This document shows positions 44,092 through 53,021 of a stretch of DNA of 64,000 bases, piece by piece. The stretch is from contig NZ_BLIV01000005.1 of NCBI RefSeq assembly GCF_009811755.1, positions 248,001-312,000 on the forward strand. Direction: 5' to 3'. Every line of letters starts with the position of its first letter. Within the stretch, counting starts at the first letter, position 1. Source of the DNA: Roseobacter cerasinus. GTDB lineage: Bacteria > Pseudomonadota > Alphaproteobacteria > Rhodobacterales > Rhodobacteraceae. Below the pieces are notes generated by a model. The model was given only the letters and a program-made list of their open reading frames with translations, was not told the origin of the DNA and ran no database searches. A program made the translations under genes and the position numbers.

Positions 44092-45059
44092 CGGGCCACC
44101 TCGATGTTTTCCTCAAGAGGGACAAAGTGGCAGGCCACCTGATGCTGCGCGGCAATCTCCGAAAGAGCGGGACGTCGCGCGCATGCCGCCGTTGCGAAAA
44201 CGCACCGGGTCCGAAAGCGGCAACCCTCGGGCATGTTCGCGATGGTCGGAACCGTTCCCGGGACAATTGCCAACCGCGCGCCTGGACGCTCCAGACCCGG
44301 CATCGCGCTCATCAGACCAATGGTATAGGGGTGTTGCGGGTTGTCGAAGACCTCCCGCACGGGCCCTTGCTCGACCACCTGACCGCCGTACATCACCGCT
44401 ATGCGGTCGCCAATTTCGGCGACGACACCAAGATCATGGGTGATCATGATGGTGCTCATCCCGATGTCATCGCGCAGGTCCCGGATCAGGTCGAGAATTT
44501 GCGCCTGGATGGTCACATCGAGCGCGGTTGTCGGCTCATCCGCGATCAGCACCTGCGGATCATTGGCCAGGGCCATCGCGATCATGACCCGTTGGCGCAT
44601 ACCACCAGACAATTGGTGCGGATACTCCAGCAGCCGCTGCGCCGGGTTGGCAATGCCCACGCGGCGCAGCATGGTTTCGGCCCGGGCACGCGCCTGGGCG
44701 CGTGTCGCACCTCCTTGCTGGATGATCGCTTCGCAAATCTGGTCGCCGACGCGGAAGGCCGGATTTAGGGATGTCATCGGCTCCTGAAAGATCATGGCGA
44801 TGCGATTGCCGCGCATGGCGCGTGGCACGACGTCGCGTGTCAGGTCGAAGGTCTCTCCGCCAATTCTGAGGTTTCCTGATGAAATCAAGGAAGAATCTGG
44901 CGGAAGCAGCCCCATGAGCGCCATTGCCGTGACGCTCTTGCCACAGCCGGATTCACCAACAACGCAGAGCACCTCACCTGATTTGGCCGCGAGAGAGACG
45001 TGATCCACAACGTCGTTTGGCTGCCCTCGAAAGCGGAGAACCAGGTTGGACAGTTCCAT
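44088..45059 (-). CDS. Peptide-type ABC transporter ATPase (DppD/OppD-like)
   Basis: A 323-residue ATPase with Walker A GESGCGKS, Q-loop MIFQEPMTSLNPAFRVG, signature LSGGMRQRVMIAMAL, Walker B VLIADEPTTALDVT and the C-terminal cysteine motif CRFRTRCVFATAAC. The ATG at 45059 begins exactly at the first strand of the domain; longer frames exist up to 45392 but look non-coding. It is the first gene of the minus-strand group, an unusual order since ATPases more often come last in peptide-transporter operons. Confidence 0.87.
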   Translation of the reverse strand: MELSNLVLRFRGQPNDVVDHVSLAAKSGEVLCVVGESGCGKSVTAMALMGLLPPDSSLISSGNLRIGGETFDLTRDVVPRAMRGNRIAMIFQEPMTSLNPAFRVGDQICEAIIQQGGATRAQARARAETMLRRVGIANPAQRLLEYPHQLSGGMRQRVMIAMALANDPQVLIADEPTTALDVTIQAQILDLIRDLRDDIGMSTIMITHDLGVVAEIGDRIAVMYGGQVVEQGPVREVFDNPQHPYTIGLMSAMPGLERPGARLAIVPGTVPTIANMPEGCRFRTRCVFATAACARRPALSEIAAQHQVACHFVPLEENIEVAR

Positions 45060-45482
45060 CGCGCAGAGATCAGATGGCCCATGCGAGCCGGTCTGATGAT
45101 CTTGTGCATCTTTTGACACGACGTAGCCCTGCGACAGAGAACGCCCGAGAGCGCGAACCAATGTGAGATTGGTATTCGATACAACAGCGCCAATGCTGTC
45201 AATGCCAAACCGGTGGCACGGGCGATGTTGAGACACCTCGACTACATTTTGTGCATTGGGGCATGGCAACCGGCAGCGGCGATGCCCTCTGCCAGTGAAA
45301 ACGGGCCTGAAAACCGGACCCGACCGGCAGATTTCTTTCGGGCAAAGCGCACAATCCGCTCTATCATGATCGAGAGCGGATCGCTCGGCCATCGCATCTC
45401 AAGCAACGGGAGGGTGGCAGCTTCGACCGCTGGAGTGTGCAGACAAAGCATCGTCTGCGGGCACACTGAGGGAGGAAAACCA
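45060..45482. other. 423-bp divergent intergenic region
   Basis: This lies between the start of the peptide-transporter unit (minus) and the universal stress protein (plus), so both promoters should be here. I see no convincing gene, repeated motif or hairpin. The only firm signal is the GGGAGGAAAA ribosome site just before 45483. Confidence 0.5.
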
Positions 45483-46337
45483 ATGCTGAGAAAGATCATC
45501 GTACCGGTTCGGGGAGATGGTATGACACAGACCGTGCTCGGGCATGCGTCTGCCTTGGCCAAGCATCACGGCGCCCATATTGTTGTGGCTCATTGCCGCA
45601 AGCGAGCCGAGGACATGCGGCCCTACAGCCGGGCTTTGCCATCGTTTGCGCGGGCAACAATGGTCGCGCAGTCAGAAGAACTGGCCAACCAGGAAGAACA
45701 GGATCTCCGGGCGCAATTGCATCAGTTCATGGCGTCGCTCGACATTGAAGAAACGGAGCGGCCGCACCCCGGCACCGCTTCGGTTGAGTTTGTCGAGGAC
45801 TTTGGCCAGATGGCGGATGTGATCAAACGGACCGGGCGGCTGGCAGATCTGGTTGCGGTGGCCAAGCCCGACAGGGACCGCAACATCGGCACAAACTCGC
45901 TGCAGTCCGCCCTGTACCAGACCGGGCGGCCGGTGCTGATGTGTCCAAGCAGCGGCGATGTGGCGCCGGATTTCGGGGCGCATGTCACCATTGCATGGAA
46001 CGGGTCATTGGAAGCATCGCGCGCCGTCGCCATGACGCTGGACATCGCCCGGGCGGCCAGATCGCTGACGATTCTGTCGGGCGGTAAGGGCGAACCACAT
46101 GGCACGACGGCAGATGAGCTGATCGAATACTACCGCCTGCGGGGGGTCGACGCAGGCGCCCACAGATTTGAGGCGCGCAATCCGGGCGAGGCGCTTCCGA
46201 AGATCACAGCAGAGCTGGGTGCCAGCCTGTTGATCATGGGCGCTTATGGCCAAAACCACGAACGCGAAACGCTCTTTGGGGGCAATACTCAGGTTGTTGT
46301 AGACAGGTCAGAAATCCCGGTGGTTTTGGTACACTAA
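45483..46337 (+). CDS. Tandem-domain universal stress protein
   Basis: A 284-residue protein with two Usp domains. The first is degenerate (residues 1-140, LRKIIVPVRGDGMTQTVLGH). The second (about 155-284) begins HVTIAWNGSLEASRAVAM and ends GAYGQNHERETLFGGNTQVV, close to the GxxG-9-G(S/T) nucleotide motif. Start at 45483 has GGGAGGA at good spacing. Usp proteins bind ATP or other ligands and act in stress survival; the precise role is unknown. It precedes the tctCBA genes by 130 bp. Confidence 0.86.
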   Translation: MLRKIIVPVRGDGMTQTVLGHASALAKHHGAHIVVAHCRKRAEDMRPYSRALPSFARATMVAQSEELANQEEQDLRAQLHQFMASLDIEETERPHPGTASVEFVEDFGQMADVIKRTGRLADLVAVAKPDRDRNIGTNSLQSALYQTGRPVLMCPSSGDVAPDFGAHVTIAWNGSLEASRAVAMTLDIARAARSLTILSGGKGEPHGTTADELIEYYRLRGVDAGAHRFEARNPGEALPKITAELGASLLIMGAYGQNHERETLFGGNTQVVVDRSEIPVVLVH

Positions 46338-46415
46338 AGTATTCTTCATCCAGCAATAAAGTTTTGCTTGAAATGTTATTTTGGCAATATAATTTCTTTT
46401 TGGCAGAGACTATCT

Positions 46416-46430
46416 GTCACAACATGTGAC
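46416..46430 (+). promoter_or_regulatory. Perfect palindrome upstream of tctC
   Basis: GTCACA-aca-TGTGAC, six-base arms with a three-base spacer, about 38-52 bases before the tctC start at 46468. It sits in an AT-rich stretch that includes AATATAAT (46386-46393), a possible -10. It is a plausible operator for the transporter. No cognate regulator is adjacent. Confidence 0.5.
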
Positions 46431-46467
46431 GCTCTGTCCTAAGTGGCCATTCTGGAGGGACTGTCTA

Positions 46468-47439
46468 ATGAAGATTACGAAACGCATGTTCATGAGTATC
46501 GTCGGAGCATCGCTGCTTGCCCCAGCACCTATGCAGGCCCTGGCCGATGGCTGGACGCCCCGAAAGCCTATTGATTTCGTGATCATGGCCGGACCTGGTG
46601 GCGGTGCCGATCAGATCGCGCGGTTCGTTCAATCTGTCGCGGAGAAAAAAGACCTCACAAATCGCCCGCTGGTGCCGAACAACAAGGGTGGTGGGTCCGG
46701 CGCAGAAGCACTGATCCACGTGAGCAACGCCAACGACCCTGATCACACCATTCTTGTGACGCTGAATTCGTTTTTCACAACACCCCTGCGTCAAGCCAAT
46801 CTCGGCATCGACGTGCAGAAATTCACACCCATTGCCATGATGGGCGTCGACCCCTTCGTTCTGTGGGTGCACAAGGACAGTGGCATCACAACGATGGATG
46901 AGTACGTCGCCAAGGTCAAAGAGATGGGGGGCGAGTATGTCATGGGAGGCACTGGTGCCGGTCAGGAAGACAGCATCGTGATCGCCTACATGTCTGACGC
47001 CTACGATCTCGATATCAAGTATATTCCCTATGATGGTGGCGGCGCGGTTGCGAAAGACCTTGCGGGCCAGCAGATCATGGCAACTGTGAACAACCCCGCC
47101 GAGGCCAAGGGGTTCTATGAGGCTGGAGATTTTGTCCCACTGCTCGCCTTCTCGGACGAGCGCATGCCAGCCTACCCGGATGTGCCCACGATCAAAGAGA
47201 TGGGGCACGATTTTTCCTACTACAACCAGCGGGCCGTCGTGGGTGCTCCGGGCATGTCGGATGAAGCGGCAGCCTACTATCAGGATGTGTTCACCCAGAT
47301 CTATGAGAGTGACGAGTGGCAGGGATACCTGGAAGCCGAAAGCCTGTCGCCGCTGTGGATGAACGCGGACGAACAGCGTGACTATTGGGCGCTGCAGGTT
47401 GAAAATCACAAGACGCTGTTGACGGCTCTCGGAGAGTAA
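46468..47439 (+). CDS. tctC: Tripartite tricarboxylate transporter binding protein
   Basis: A 323-residue TctC/Bug-family periplasmic protein. The start at 46468 has GGAGGG upstream and opens a signal peptide (about residues 1-27, ending QALA). The fold shows IDFVIMAGPGGGADQIAR and IDVQKFTPIAMMGVDPFVLW, typical of the ligand-pocket loops. It captures a carboxylate for the TctAB carrier. It is the first gene of a three-gene unit. The ligand is unknown. Confidence 0.87.
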   Translation: MKITKRMFMSIVGASLLAPAPMQALADGWTPRKPIDFVIMAGPGGGADQIARFVQSVAEKKDLTNRPLVPNNKGGGSGAEALIHVSNANDPDHTILVTLNSFFTTPLRQANLGIDVQKFTPIAMMGVDPFVLWVHKDSGITTMDEYVAKVKEMGGEYVMGGTGAGQEDSIVIAYMSDAYDLDIKYIPYDGGGAVAKDLAGQQIMATVNNPAEAKGFYEAGDFVPLLAFSDERMPAYPDVPTIKEMGHDFSYYNQRAVVGAPGMSDEAAAYYQDVFTQIYESDEWQGYLEAESLSPLWMNADEQRDYWALQVENHKTLLTALGE

Positions 47440-47495
47440 GGGCCGCACCCCGGTCTGGCGACAGACACAGATGACCTGAAAACAAGGAGGGCGAG

Positions 47496-47999
47496 ATGCG
47501 CGTTGGTGAAATTGTGACCGCCGGATTTCTCGCCCTTCTCTCACTCTATTTGATGTGGAAAAGCACCGAGCTTCCCATCGGTTACATTGCGGGCCGGGGG
47601 CCGGGCGGCGGCGCCTGGCCTTTTTGGCTCTCCGCAATCATGCTGATCTGCTGCGGGTGCATTGCCTTCAACTGGTGGCGCGGATCAAACCCTGCCGCAC
47701 AGTCGGATGAGCCTGTGCTGGACAGCCACGGATGGCGGACCCTGCTTCTCGTCGGCGGCGGGATTGTCGGCTTTGTGGCGCTGGTCAACATCATCTCGAT
47801 GTACGGCGCAATCGCCGTGTTTCTGTTCTATTACACATTCATCCTGGGGCGGCATCGGCTGATCCTGAGTCTTTCGATTTCGCTGATCACACCCATCGCG
47901 CTGTTCTTCTTCTTTGAAGGCGCCATGCGCATCACCATGCCGTCCGGTCTGCCGTTCACTGATCCGGTGTTCAACATCCTCTACGACATCATTTACTGA
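47496..47999 (+). CDS. tctB: Tripartite tricarboxylate transporter small membrane subunit
   Basis: A 167-residue protein with four predicted helices: VTAGFLALLSLYLMW, FWLSAIMLICCGCIAFNWW, LLLVGGGIVGFVALVNIISM and the C-terminal LSISLITPIALFFFFEGAM. GYIAGRGPGGGAWPFW is the TctB consensus loop. An AAGGAGGG site precedes the ATG. It partners TctA in the membrane. Confidence 0.87.
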   Translation: MRVGEIVTAGFLALLSLYLMWKSTELPIGYIAGRGPGGGAWPFWLSAIMLICCGCIAFNWWRGSNPAAQSDEPVLDSHGWRTLLLVGGGIVGFVALVNIISMYGAIAVFLFYYTFILGRHRLILSLSISLITPIALFFFFEGAMRITMPSGLPFTDPVFNILYDIIY

Positions 48000-48035
48000 G
48001 ACCATGGCGTGTCTCCCAACTGAAAGTGTCTGGCC

Positions 48036-49559
48036 ATGGACGTACTGACCCTGCTTGCGGATGGCATGTTGTTGTCGCTTCAGCCGCTGAATCTGGCGAT
48101 GATCCTGATCGGTGTCACGGTGGGTCTGTTCATTGGGGCCATGCCTGGTCTGGGCTCTGTAAATGGGGTTGCGATCCTTCTTCCGGTCACCTTCCTCGTC
48201 CCGCCCGGATCGGCGATCATCTTCCTTGCAGCAATTTACTATGGGGCGATGTATGGCGGTGCGGTCTCGTCGATCACACTGGGTATTCCGGGCGCGTCCA
48301 CGGCGGTGGCCACAACCTTTGACGGCCGCCCTCTGGCACGTCAGGGCCGGGCGAGCCTGGCCCTGGTCACGGCGGCCCTTGCGTCATTTGTGGGCGGAAG
48401 CGTGGCCAATATCCTGTTTACGCTCTTTGCGCCGGTACTGGCCTCTGTCGCGCTGTCGTTTGGTCCGCCGGAGGTCTTCGCGCTGATGCTGTTGGCCTTT
48501 GCCACCTTTGTGGGTCTGGGCGGCGATGACATCCCGAAAACCATATTCTCGATCTGTTTTGGCCTCGTGCTGGGCGCCATCGGGTTTGACCAGATTTCGG
48601 GAGCTCCGCGCCTCGTCCTGTTCGACTACAACGGCTTCTTGCAGGGCATCGGTTTTCTGGTTCTCGCCATCGGCGTTTACGGCATTGGTGAAATGCTCTG
48701 GACGATTGAGCAGACCCGCGGTGACGTCGAAAGCAACACGCCTAAGATGAGCATCAAGGGCATGGCGGTCGACACTAAGGAGGCCGCAAAACGTGGATGG
48801 CGCGGCACAATGATCGGGTCATTCCTGGGCTTCTTTGTCGGTGTCCTGCCTGCCGCCGGGGCGACGCCCGGTTCGCTGATGTCCTATGGCGTGACCAAGA
48901 TGCTGTCGCGCAAACCCGACGAATTTGGCAAAGGCGCGCCCGACGGTGTTGCGGCCCCCGAGGCGGCCAATAACTCCGCCTCCACAGGCTCCATGTTGCC
49001 TATGCTGACGCTGGGCATTCCTGGCTCACCGACAACGGCCATTCTTTTGGGCGGTATGGTGATCTGGGGGTTGGTCCCGGGGCCGCGCCTCTTTGTGGAC
49101 GAGCAGGAGTTTGTCTGGGGGCTGATCGGCTCGTTCTATATTTCGAACGCGGCGGCGCTTTTGATCAACCTCGCCTTCATTCCGGTGTTCATCTGGATGC
49201 TGCGGATGCCCTTTACCATCCTCGCGCCGATGATCTTTGTGCTCTCCATCGCGGGGGGCTATGCCGCGACGCGCGACATGTTCGATATCTGGCTCATGGT
49301 TGTCTTTGGCATTGGCGCGTTTTTCCTGCGCAAGTTCGACTATCCGCTGGCACCTGCAGTGCTGGCCATTGTGCTTGGGCCGATTGCCGAGCCGACCTTG
49401 CGCCAGTCTCTTCTTCTGTCATCTGGCGATCCATCAATCTTCTTTACCCGACCCATTGCTGGCCCGATCACGATTGTCGCCTTGGTCCTGATTTTCCTTC
49501 CAGCGGTGAAACTGCTGCGACGCGGGTTGGGAAGACGCCGCAAGAGGCCCGCGCAGTAA
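48036..49559 (+). CDS. tctA: Tripartite tricarboxylate transporter large membrane subunit
   Basis: A 507-residue TctA-family carrier with about eleven or twelve helices. Diagnostic stretches are GLFIGAMPGLGSVNGVAILL, YYGAMYGGAVSSITLGIPG and the second copy MLPMLTLGIPGSPTTAILLG, the duplicated GxPG motifs. It uses an ion gradient to import the carboxylate delivered by TctC. It closes the tctCBA unit; after it a mobile-element remnant begins within about 140 bp. Confidence 0.9.
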   Translation: MDVLTLLADGMLLSLQPLNLAMILIGVTVGLFIGAMPGLGSVNGVAILLPVTFLVPPGSAIIFLAAIYYGAMYGGAVSSITLGIPGASTAVATTFDGRPLARQGRASLALVTAALASFVGGSVANILFTLFAPVLASVALSFGPPEVFALMLLAFATFVGLGGDDIPKTIFSICFGLVLGAIGFDQISGAPRLVLFDYNGFLQGIGFLVLAIGVYGIGEMLWTIEQTRGDVESNTPKMSIKGMAVDTKEAAKRGWRGTMIGSFLGFFVGVLPAAGATPGSLMSYGVTKMLSRKPDEFGKGAPDGVAAPEAANNSASTGSMLPMLTLGIPGSPTTAILLGGMVIWGLVPGPRLFVDEQEFVWGLIGSFYISNAAALLINLAFIPVFIWMLRMPFTILAPMIFVLSIAGGYAATRDMFDIWLMVVFGIGAFFLRKFDYPLAPAVLAIVLGPIAEPTLRQSLLLSSGDPSIFFTRPIAGPITIVALVLIFLPAVKLLRRGLGRRRKRPAQ

Positions 49560-49700
49560 AAATGTGCGGGTCAGGGCCGGGCCCCCGTTGGACACCCATT
49601 GATCACGGCAGACACGCATCTGGCGTATTCTGTTTAAAGCTCTTGATTGATTGACGCGCCAGCTGCTGGTTCGATTGCTCCCGCAAGGAGGGATTGGCCG

Positions 49701-50045
49701 ATGATGGGGCCACGGCAGGACGCGCAGGCGACGCTGTTTTATGCGCTCTTGCCGGAGGACCAGGTGCCGCAAGCCCACCTGCTGCGGTCGATTGACCACG
49801 TTGTCGATCTGGCCAGTATCCGCGCGCATCTTGCCGATTTCTACAGCCACATGGGTCGCCCGTCAGTCGATCCGGACCTGCTGATCCGCATGCTTTTGGC
49901 CGGGTACTGCTTTGGCATCCGGTCGGAACAACGGCTCTGCGAAGAGGTGCATCTGAACCTCGCCTCCCGCTTGCTCTGCTGTCTTGATCTGAACGATTGC
50001 GTGCCAGACCATACCACCTTCTCCAAGAACCGGCATGGGCGGTTT
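49701..50045 (+). pseudogene. Transposase N-terminal remnant (DUF772-type, IS1182/IS5-like)
   Basis: About 115 residues of an IS transposase N-terminus (LFYALLPEDQVPQAHLLRSI, GRPSVDPDLLIRMLLAGYCF and DHTTFSKNRHGRF). The usual proteins run on for more than 300 residues with a DDE catalytic domain, which is missing here: similarity stops near 50045 and the frame runs straight into a different small gene. The start (49701 or 49704) has AAGGAGG upstream. It marks an old insertion between tctA and the accessory patch. No terminal inverted repeats were resolved. Confidence 0.85.
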
Positions 50046-50063
50046 CACACAAGAGAGAAAGCA

Positions 50064-50210
50064 ATGATCATCAAAAAGGACCAGGTTACAGGCGCGGATA
50101 CAAAGACAAGGCTGCGCACCAAGAAGGTCATCAATTGGGACGCCACAGTTGGGCTCTGGTTACTGTTCGTTCTGGCGATTGTCGGCGTGCGGTACGTCCT
50201 GTTTGGCTGA
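50064..50210 (+). CDS. Small single-helix membrane protein, 48 residues
   Basis: Starting at ATG 50064 (AAGAGAGAAAG upstream) is a 48-residue protein with a basic, polar N-terminus (IIKKDQVTGADTKTRLRTKK) and one strongly hydrophobic helix (VGLWLLFVLAIVGVRYVLFG). It is followed by a strong terminator 21 bp after the stop, supporting a genuine transcript end. It is in frame with the transposase remnant, so a fused product could also be made. I do not recognise a family. Confidence 0.55.
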   Translation: MIIKKDQVTGADTKTRLRTKKVINWDATVGLWLLFVLAIVGVRYVLFG

Positions 50211-50231
50211 ATAGGTCAACAGTCTCATGTG

Positions 50232-50264
50232 AACGGCCCGGAACACTGCCGGGCCGTTTTTTGT
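50232..50264 (+). terminator. Intrinsic terminator
   Basis: Ten-base perfect stem AACGGCCCGG (50232-50241) / CCGGGCCGTT (50249-50258) with a seven-base loop, running into TTTTTT at 50257-50262. It is the clearest terminator in the window and ends the transcript of the small membrane protein, perhaps of tctCBA too. Confidence 0.88.
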
Positions 50265-50412
50265 TTATGTGGGCATACCAAAAAGTTATTCATAACGTTT
50301 TGATTCAGGAGCCTTCAGCTAGCGCTACTTAGCAGTTGTGCGGCTGAGCCGACTTGAAGATACACCGAGCCTCAAAGCAGATCACTACCGCTCAACTGAC
50401 TTCGATGCTCGC

Positions 50413-50973
50413 CTAGCTTCCCAGTATCTCATCTTTCGAAACGAGGTAGACCTCGAAGCTCTTAACAGGGTCTTCACTGTCTTTTAGCCTTTGGAACAAC
50501 CGATATACCCGTTCGCTGTCTCGCGGGTCGGGCGCTGTTTCAACGCCATCTACGAACTGAAAGACGAACACGGCAGTATCACCTTCCAGCTTAGGAGAAG
50601 CCTTCACCAAAGCCGCATCCAGATATTCATTTTGATCAGTAGGTTGTTTTTCCATTCCGCTCCCCACAATCACTGCAATCAATAGTAACTGGTTGCGGGT
50701 CCAAAAGCTTCCAGTCTTCAGGTTTAGTATTTCCTGACTCAGGTCAGCCCAACCGATAAATGGTTCGTGATCTGACTTCGACCAAACAGCAGTCACCCAG
50801 CCGTAGTTTTTGTGCCATACGTTTGCTCTCTCACCGATCTTGGGCATCAAATCCCACTTTGGCACGAATTTCAAATTCCCAAAAGCTAGCAACACCAGTT
50901 TCGGTCTCGCGCCAATAGTGTTTTCTAATTCCACAAGGTGTTTTAGACGCCGCAAAGGAGGTGGCAAAATCAA
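50413..50973 (-). CDS. Hypothetical protein, accessory region
   Basis: About 186 residues if the TTG at 50973 is used; no ribosome site supports that start, and a Met about 43 residues in is an alternative. The sequence (ARPKLVLLAFGNLKFVPKWD, WHKNYGWVTAVWSKSDHEPF, GDTAVFVFQFVDGVETAPDP) is soluble, mixed alpha/beta and free of membrane segments. I do not recognise a family. Codon use is visibly AT-richer than in the flanking transporter and hem genes, consistent with horizontal acquisition. Confidence 0.5.
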   Translation of the reverse strand: MILPPPLRRLKHLVELENTIGARPKLVLLAFGNLKFVPKWDLMPKIGERANVWHKNYGWVTAVWSKSDHEPFIGWADLSQEILNLKTGSFWTRNQLLLIAVIVGSGMEKQPTDQNEYLDAALVKASPKLEGDTAVFVFQFVDGVETAPDPRDSERVYRLFQRLKDSEDPVKSFEVYLVSKDEILGS

Positions 50974-51165
50974 AGCCGGTTTACAAAGGTTTATGTTAAT
51001 AGATCTTTCAGTAGATTTGGCGATTGTACCTCAAGAAACAAAAACTGCCTTTTCGGCCGGTTGATTTTGACTCTAGGTGCTTGGCAAGCACACAAGAATT
51101 AAGCGTTCTGCGCGCAAGAGCGCTACTAGCACGACTGTGGTAGAGTTGTGATAGGATGCAATTAC

Positions 51166-52455
51166 TCAAGGGGATGACCGGTTCGAGACGGCGATGCACT
51201 TGCTTCGATGCACTTCTGGGCACGCCAGATTCAGCTGCGAGTAGACGAATAGCGTACGGTAATGGTCGAGCTCAGGAAAGCGGACTTTAATCTGATCAAT
51301 CACCCACGCTTGATCCTCCGGGTCGTTTACGCTGATGAAAACAGGTTGATCCAGAAAATCAAAGATCTCTTCATCGCTGACGATATAGTCGCCCGGTCGC
51401 CGAAATTCGTAGTAGTCGTTGCTGTCAATAATGTCGTTGTAAAAGCCTATCTTCACCGAAGCGACCTGATCCGTTGGAAAAGAAGACCCTGATCCGACAT
51501 CGCAGCGAAACAGCTTTTCGACGATGAAGGGGATGGAGTTGCTTTCCCCACCGCCGGCCGGGGTGTGTTCAATGAAGCTCCATTGACGAAACAGAGTGCT
51601 TTTCGTGGTGCTGAGCGTACTGCTAACGAGTTCCGTGCCGCCATCTGTGCTCTTTACTCCACCGCCTGCCTCAACTGTAGCGGAGAACCAATTCCAAAAG
51701 CTTGCGCCGACCTTGCCGGAGGCCTTCGCATAAGTTTCCTCAACGACCGTCTGCTTCACCTCGGATCGCGTTGTGGTGCCGCAAGGAACGTATTCACTGC
51801 CGGTGAACACAAAGGACCGTAGCGGATGCTCTCGGTCCAGTCTAAACAGCACGCCGCTTTCTTCATAGACGTCTAAATCGCGATCAAAAAGATCGAAAAC
51901 AATCGTCTGATCGATGTTGAGCGTCGCGGCCGTCTGGGCGTCAAGCATAGCTTGGACGCGGTAGAAGTCCTGTCCTCCGGAACGGTCAGGGACACCATCG
52001 GCATCCGTGTCAACACGCGAGAAGCCAAAGGTGTAGCCCTGTCCTATCGGCTGTCTTTGGTCTCGGAGGCAATTTCCCTGCAAGACGATTGGGTTGCTTT
52101 CACCTGGGCAAAAAACGTCGCGCGTCAACCGAAAGGCTGCTTCCTTTTTACCTTCGGCTTCTGCGAAGAACCAGTTTCCGTTCCGTTTTCTCGCCTGTAT
52201 CACCACATCTAGTCCAAAATACGAGCGAGCCGTTCTGAAGTTTACTTTATTGGGGATCCTGGACGTACTGTACAGGATCGTGCCTTCGGGCAGCCAGAGC
52301 ATACGTGTCTGTGAGTCGTTGGAGAATGGGCGCATGTCAGACGCTTCAGCCCACTGGCCTTCAATAAGTTCTATCGTTTGCGCAACGGCAGGAGAATGGG
52401 TGACTAAAAGAGATAAAAAACACAGTTTGAGAATTCTGGTAGCTTGGGGCACCAT
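51166..52455 (-). CDS. Secreted protein of unknown function
   Basis: A 429-residue protein. ATG 52455 with GGAAAA upstream opens a signal peptide (RILKLCFLSLLVTHSPAVAQ); a GTG at 52482 is the longer choice. Early parts read IELIEGQWAEASDMRPFSND, a middle part holds DTDADGVPD like calcium-loop repeats in surface proteins, and several cysteines (CPGES, CLRDQ, CGTTT, FRCDVG, CPEVH) may form disulfides. A Gly/Thr/Ser-rich region (EAGGGVKSTDGGTELVSSTL) is present. No family recognised. It belongs to the AT-richer accessory patch. Confidence 0.6.
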   Translation of the reverse strand: MVPQATRILKLCFLSLLVTHSPAVAQTIELIEGQWAEASDMRPFSNDSQTRMLWLPEGTILYSTSRIPNKVNFRTARSYFGLDVVIQARKRNGNWFFAEAEGKKEAAFRLTRDVFCPGESNPIVLQGNCLRDQRQPIGQGYTFGFSRVDTDADGVPDRSGGQDFYRVQAMLDAQTAATLNIDQTIVFDLFDRDLDVYEESGVLFRLDREHPLRSFVFTGSEYVPCGTTTRSEVKQTVVEETYAKASGKVGASFWNWFSATVEAGGGVKSTDGGTELVSSTLSTTKSTLFRQWSFIEHTPAGGGESNSIPFIVEKLFRCDVGSGSSFPTDQVASVKIGFYNDIIDSNDYYEFRRPGDYIVSDEEIFDFLDQPVFISVNDPEDQAWVIDQIKVRFPELDHYRTLFVYSQLNLACPEVHRSKCIAVSNRSSP

Positions 52456-52704
52456 TCTGATTTTCCAATGCAAATAAGACACGTACTAATGCTATGATGA
52501 TGCATGGATACGCGTTCTTTGCCAACCTCGAATTGTTTGCGACGCGTCTTGCGATGCTCGACCTTTTAGACGCATCGGAACGTACCTCCAAACAAATCAG
52601 ATTTCCCAAAGGCGTTTACGGTAGATAATCGCGACGATTGGCGTTTCAGACTGCTGGCCCAAGTAGTTCGCAACAAAAGCGGCTGCCCTAAACTTAGCTA
52701 GGAG

Positions 52705-53013
52705 ATGTCACAGGAAAGTTCTGGCGGGGGCGGCAAGAGCGCTGGCCCCAGCCAACCGCTGAACCATGGCCCGGGGTCTTTTGCGCATAACAATGCGGAT
52801 CAACTGCCCGGCAGTCCCACAAAGGCGCAAGAGGTCAGCCCAGACCTGCGGTCTTCGTTCGAGCAGAACAGCGATCCGCTGATGGCGCAGCAGCGCGCTG
52901 ATTTGAGCAAGACGGAAGCAGAGCGCCGTGCAGAGCTGACGGGTCAGAAGCCATCACGGAGCCAGGCGCGGAGAACGCGGACACCGCATGCTCCACTACC
53001 AGAGATAATTTAA
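52705..53013 (+). CDS. Small hydrophilic, disordered hypothetical protein
   Basis: A 102-residue frame rich in Ser, Gly, Pro, Gln and charged residues (SSGGGGKSAGPSQPLN, KTEAERRAELTGQKPSRSQA), with no hydrophobic core, so it should be unfolded or bind a partner. A weak AGGAG abuts the start codon. It precedes the recombinase remnant and may derive from the same mobile element. It could also be non-coding. Confidence 0.3.
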   Translation: MSQESSGGGGKSAGPSQPLNHGPGSFAHNNADQLPGSPTKAQEVSPDLRSSFEQNSDPLMAQQRADLSKTEAERRAELTGQKPSRSQARRTRTPHAPLPEII

Positions 53014-53021
53014 AGCCCGCC

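Noticed and set aside
52494-52628. A 44-codon frame beginning ATGATGATG upstream of the disordered protein.
   Set aside because: No ribosome site, no recognised domain, and composition does not stand out; too little to call a gene.
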